Assembly: GCF_900156045.1 (NCBI RefSeq)
Contig: NZ_FTMX01000007.1
Span: 248,001 to 312,000 of the forward strand
From: Peribacillus simplex
Lineage (GTDB): Bacteria; Bacillota; Bacilli; Bacillales; DSM-1321
DNA length: 64,000 nt
Reading direction: 5' to 3'
Each line of letters begins with the position of its first letter. Position 1 is the stretch's first letter. The notes below the pieces were generated by a model. That model saw only the letters and a list, made by a program, of their open reading frames with translations. It was not told the DNA's origin and did no database searches. Position numbers and translations under genes: made by a program. Positions 61,086 through 64,000 of this stretch are shown here, piece by piece.

Positions 61086-64000
61086 TCACTCAGTGGATAC
61101 GGCAGGATCCGCCTGTTCTTTAACTGGAACGACCTGAAGGAAGTGCTGTTCAGGATTTTGAAGCAGTGTCTCTAAAGAGGCCGCTTCTTCGGGTTGGCCA
61201 TGATCTTTCAAGAGGGCCGTGTATTTGCCCATAAGTTCGGCCACATCCTGCTGGCCTTTTGTGGAAAGGGGCTCAATGGAAATCTTTGCCCCTTTCGCAA
61301 CCCGTTTCTTAATGACCTCTTTGGTTAATCCAGATTCGGGCTGTTGCCGTAAATAAACGACACCGCCTGTCATCCCTGCGCAAATCCATGGACCAGGATC
61401 ACCCAGAACTAAACCTCTTCCATTTGTCATGTATTCAAAAGCGAATCCCTTAATATTGGAAGTTACTGCAATATTACCGTTTTCCTTTTCAGGAAGCGGT
61501 TGTTTCAATAATCCCCCAATGATCATATCAGCTCCGGAAAGCCGGATTCCCGCCCTGGCATCGGCATCGCCTTGGGCAATGAGGAGACCATGCTGTGCAC
61601 CGTAACCAAAGCCTTTACCGACGGAGCCATTGTAGAACTTCCCATCTTTTCCTCGAGATTTAAAGATGGCAATATTACCGCCAATCGATGTTTTGCCAAT
61701 GCCATCCTGGGCACCGCCATTCACGCTGATTGAAATTCCCTCCGTATTGTATGCCCCAAGTCCATTACCCGGGATGGAACCATCCTGGTAGGATAGGTGA
61801 ACGGGAGGAAGTTTTTTGTATGATCCATCCAATCTGCCCCTAACGCGGTGACAGGACACCCTGCTGCCGAGTACACGCTGCTCGGAAGTGATCGAGCTAT
61901 AACTTCGGGATTGCTGCAGATCATCTACATGCGAATCAAGATATTCAGCGCCAACGGCTACCTGCATGGAGCCTTCATTCAAATATGCCGCCGTTTCTTT
62001 ATGGGAGAACGGTGTTATATCCAGGTTTTTCAATAAATAGGTTAAATCCAATGATTGTTGACCTTTAACTTGCTGTAGCAAATCGGAACGTCCGACGATA
62101 TCCTGAAGATTCTTCACCCCAAGTGATCCGGTCAAAGATTTGAGTTCTTTTGCAAATGCACTGAACATGTTCGTTAATCCTTGAACGGCTAAATCAAATT
62201 TTCGTGGAACAAAACGGCGCAGCCCATGTTCTTTCGCCTGTGCTTCCGATTCAATTTGGGTGGCGATTCCCACATGGCAAGTATCAAGGTGACATCCGCG
62301 GCATGTTGTACAGCCGACGGCAATCATCGATAGGGTCCCGAAACCTACACGGTTTGCACCAAGCAGCATTACCTTCAATACATCCATCGAGCTTTTTAAC
62401 CCACCGTCAGCCCAAATTTCAACATTCTGTCGGATACCTGACTCAAGCAGTGCATTATGGGCCGCTTTTACACCAATCTCAACTGGTAGACCGACATGTG
62501 CAAGTGCATGGATCCTGGCAGCACCCGTTCCGCCATCAAAACCAGACAGCGTTATGATATCGGCCCCCGCTTTTGCAACGCCGACAGCAATCGTACCAAT
62601 GTTTGGAACGACTGGTACTTTGACGGCAACTTTTGCTTTGTCATTTGCCGTTTTTAGCTCATGGATCATTTGCGCCAAATCTTCAATTGAGTATATATCA
62701 TGGTTATTGGAAGGGGAGATCAAATCGGAACCGATTGTTGCATTTCGGGCTTCTGCGATTTTCGCTGTGACCTTGGAACCGGGAAGGTGACCGCCTTCAC
62801 CAGGTTTTGCCCCTTGCCCAATTTTAATTTCCAATAGATTTGAAGAGTTCAAGAGCTCTGCGTTGACACCGAAACGGCCGGAAGCGATTTGCTGTCCGCG
62901 GGATTTCGGGTACTTGCCCAGCATATCCTTTATCTCTCCGCCTTCACCATTCATGCTGATCATGCCTAACCTCTCGGCAGCTTCCGCATAGGCCCGGAAA
63001 GCAATCTCATTTTGTGATCCAAAGGACATGGATGCTATGACGAACGGCAATTCCTGTTCGCCGACCGAAAGACTGACTTCTTCAGAAGGGATGGAAGCAT
63101 CTGAAGTTTTTAATGATGTCAAGTGGCGGATCGTCGTAGGATTGGATTCTTCCTGTTCGGTGATCTTTTCGCGATAAGCATCATAGTCCCCGGTTGAAGC
63201 AACCTCTCCAATTGATTTCCAAATTCTAGGGAAAAGATGGAAGGTCTTACCCATCCGTTCTTTTTCATTGCCGTAATCTTCCGCCCGCTGGATGGCATCT
63301 GCCTTGATTTTATCAAAATTATAGTCCAGATCATTGGATCCAAAGAAGTTAGCCACATTTAAATATTTCGCGATTTCCTCATGTAAACCGATGCTTGAGA
63401 AAAGTCTTCCATAGCCGCGCAGCTCATGAATGCCAATGGTCGAGATGACTTTTTCAAGCCCTTTCGTCAAGGAGTTATATAGATTGGTAATCCCCTTGAT
63501 GTCATCTGAAGATAAGGAAAGGAACATATAATAGGGGCTGATTAAGTTGGCCCCAAGACCATAAGAAACGATGATATCATGCAGTGACCTTAGCGATGCT
63601 GAACGTAAAAGGATGGAACAATCACGGCGCTTGCCTGTGCGGACCAACGCTTGGTCGACGGCTGAAGTGACAAGGTGGGGATCAAGCCAAAGGTTGCCTT
63701 TTTGATGGGCAAGGGCATCATCCAGAACGAGCAGTGTTTTTCCTTCATCCACTGCATTGACACTTTCATCCGTTATCCTGGTCAAGGCATCCGTGATGTT
63801 TTCAGCCTCATTGAACGTGCTTGAAATGAAGTGCACGAGTTTTTGATCTTGGTAATATTTAATGAACTGATCATAGCTTGGCTGCGATACGATTGACGAA
63901 CTCTCATAACCCGTTGATCCTTCAATCAATAAGGGAGTCAGCAGCTCCGTGACATTTCCTGCCTTATTCGCTTCGAATAGGGAAGGGCGTTTTCCGATGA
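61086..64000 (-). CDS. gltB: Glutamate synthase large subunit (5' end outside window)
   Basis: The visible 971 residues cover the central region, FMN/synthase domain and C-terminal GXGXG domain. The frame is still open at the window edge, so the N-terminal glutaminase with its catalytic Cys is not seen. The synthase part shows GQGAKPGEGGHLPGSKV, VPNIGTIAVGVAKAGAD, SGFDGGTGAA and the 3Fe-4S cysteines CTTCRGCHLDTCHVG. The end has the repeated G-containing beta-helix (NGGAQDGIGKTSIGGNIAI). The enzyme makes two glutamates from glutamine and 2-oxoglutarate with the small GltD subunit, which is not in the window. Confidence 0.9.
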   Translation of the reverse strand, partial: IGKRPSLFEANKAGNVTELLTPLLIEGSTGYESSSIVSQPSYDQFIKYYQDQKLVHFISSTFNEAENITDALTRITDESVNAVDEGKTLLVLDDALAHQKGNLWLDPHLVTSAVDQALVRTGKRRDCSILLRSASLRSLHDIIVSYGLGANLISPYYMFLSLSSDDIKGITNLYNSLTKGLEKVISTIGIHELRGYGRLFSSIGLHEEIAKYLNVANFFGSNDLDYNFDKIKADAIQRAEDYGNEKERMGKTFHLFPRIWKSIGEVASTGDYDAYREKITEQEESNPTTIRHLTSLKTSDASIPSEEVSLSVGEQELPFVIASMSFGSQNEIAFRAYAEAAERLGMISMNGEGGEIKDMLGKYPKSRGQQIASGRFGVNAELLNSSNLLEIKIGQGAKPGEGGHLPGSKVTAKIAEARNATIGSDLISPSNNHDIYSIEDLAQMIHELKTANDKAKVAVKVPVVPNIGTIAVGVAKAGADIITLSGFDGGTGAARIHALAHVGLPVEIGVKAAHNALLESGIRQNVEIWADGGLKSSMDVLKVMLLGANRVGFGTLSMIAVGCTTCRGCHLDTCHVGIATQIESEAQAKEHGLRRFVPRKFDLAVQGLTNMFSAFAKELKSLTGSLGVKNLQDIVGRSDLLQQVKGQQSLDLTYLLKNLDITPFSHKETAAYLNEGSMQVAVGAEYLDSHVDDLQQSRSYSSITSEQRVLGSRVSCHRVRGRLDGSYKKLPPVHLSYQDGSIPGNGLGAYNTEGISISVNGGAQDGIGKTSIGGNIAIFKSRGKDGKFYNGSVGKGFGYGAQHGLLIAQGDADARAGIRLSGADMIIGGLLKQPLPEKENGNIAVTSNIKGFAFEYMTNGRGLVLGDPGPWICAGMTGGVVYLRQQPESGLTKEVIKKRVAKGAKISIEPLSTKGQQDVAELMGKYTALLKDHGQPEEAASLETLLQNPEQHFLQVVPVKEQADPAVSTE

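Overview
The window looks like chromosomal DNA of an endospore-forming Bacillaceae bacterium, most likely Peribacillus or another close relative of Bacillus. The evidence is low-to-medium GC, strong AGGAGG-type ribosome binding sites, frequent TTG/GTG starts, spore genes (a gamma-type SASP, sspK) and a block from 43.7 to 60.8 kb in the B. subtilis order yfhD-yfhE-yfhF-recX-yfhH-sspK-yfhJ-yfhP-mutY-(yfhS)-fabL-sspE-ygaB-ntdP-ygaD-...-ygaE. I see no prophage, IS element, CRISPR array, rRNA or tRNA. The first gene (a C45-type hydrolase) and the last (glutamate synthase large subunit) are cut by the window edges.

Layout. 0-8 kb: end of the hydrolase gene, a DUF3817 membrane protein, a Bce/Yxd-type ABC transporter operon with a YxeA protein, a convergent two-component system, and a DHA1 drug exporter. 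8-12.3 kb: a cystine-type amino acid ABC transporter (tcyABC-like) and a secreted PHP-domain protein. 12.5-18.3 kb: YjgB, DinB and GNAT proteins, a small basic ORF, a TIGR01777 epimerase-like protein, an LL-DAP-aminotransferase-like enzyme and a lone phiLC3-type holin. 18.5-22.5 kb: an NlpC/P60-like secreted protein that has lost its catalytic residues, a GDYXXLXY/DUF2157 pair, and a PadR-DUF1700-DUF4097 envelope module. 23-33 kb: a PAS-GGDEF protein, an MFS transporter, a 1556-residue membrane protein with four tandem repeats of about 115 residues, a GRDP-like protein with a Ser/Cys tail, a small helix-turn-helix protein and an AI-2E family protein. 33.4-38 kb: a basic amino acid ABC transporter, an unknown small protein, a LysR regulator and a universal stress protein. 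38-43.3 kb: a MerR-controlled acyl-CoA catabolic operon (SDR, acyl-CoA dehydrogenase, thiolase, acyl-CoA ligase). 43.4-43.7 kb: a DnaA-box cluster in a convergent intergenic region. 43.7-54.3 kb: the conserved yfh-yga block. 54.4-59.6 kb: a block between ygaD and ygaE that breaks the B. subtilis order, with a DMT transporter behind an attenuator-like leader and an EmrAB-flavodoxin operon divergent from a MarR gene. 59.7-64 kb: ygaE and gltB.

Themes. Much of the window concerns the cell envelope and transport. Several promoters carry readable operators: the MerR operon has a 19-bp spacer holding a 16-bp near-palindrome, the PadR operon has CAGTACTG between -35 and -10, and the MarR/emr intergenic region has two palindromes. 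The observations I rate highest are the DnaA-box cluster (43484-43653), the NlpC/P60-like protein without catalytic residues (18494-18973), the giant repeat membrane protein and its DUF2157-like N-terminal module (25757-30427), and the attenuator-like leader at 55324-55487. Two copies of a dispersed Bacillaceae repeat, with different internal deletions, lie at 13284-13490 and 22627-22809.
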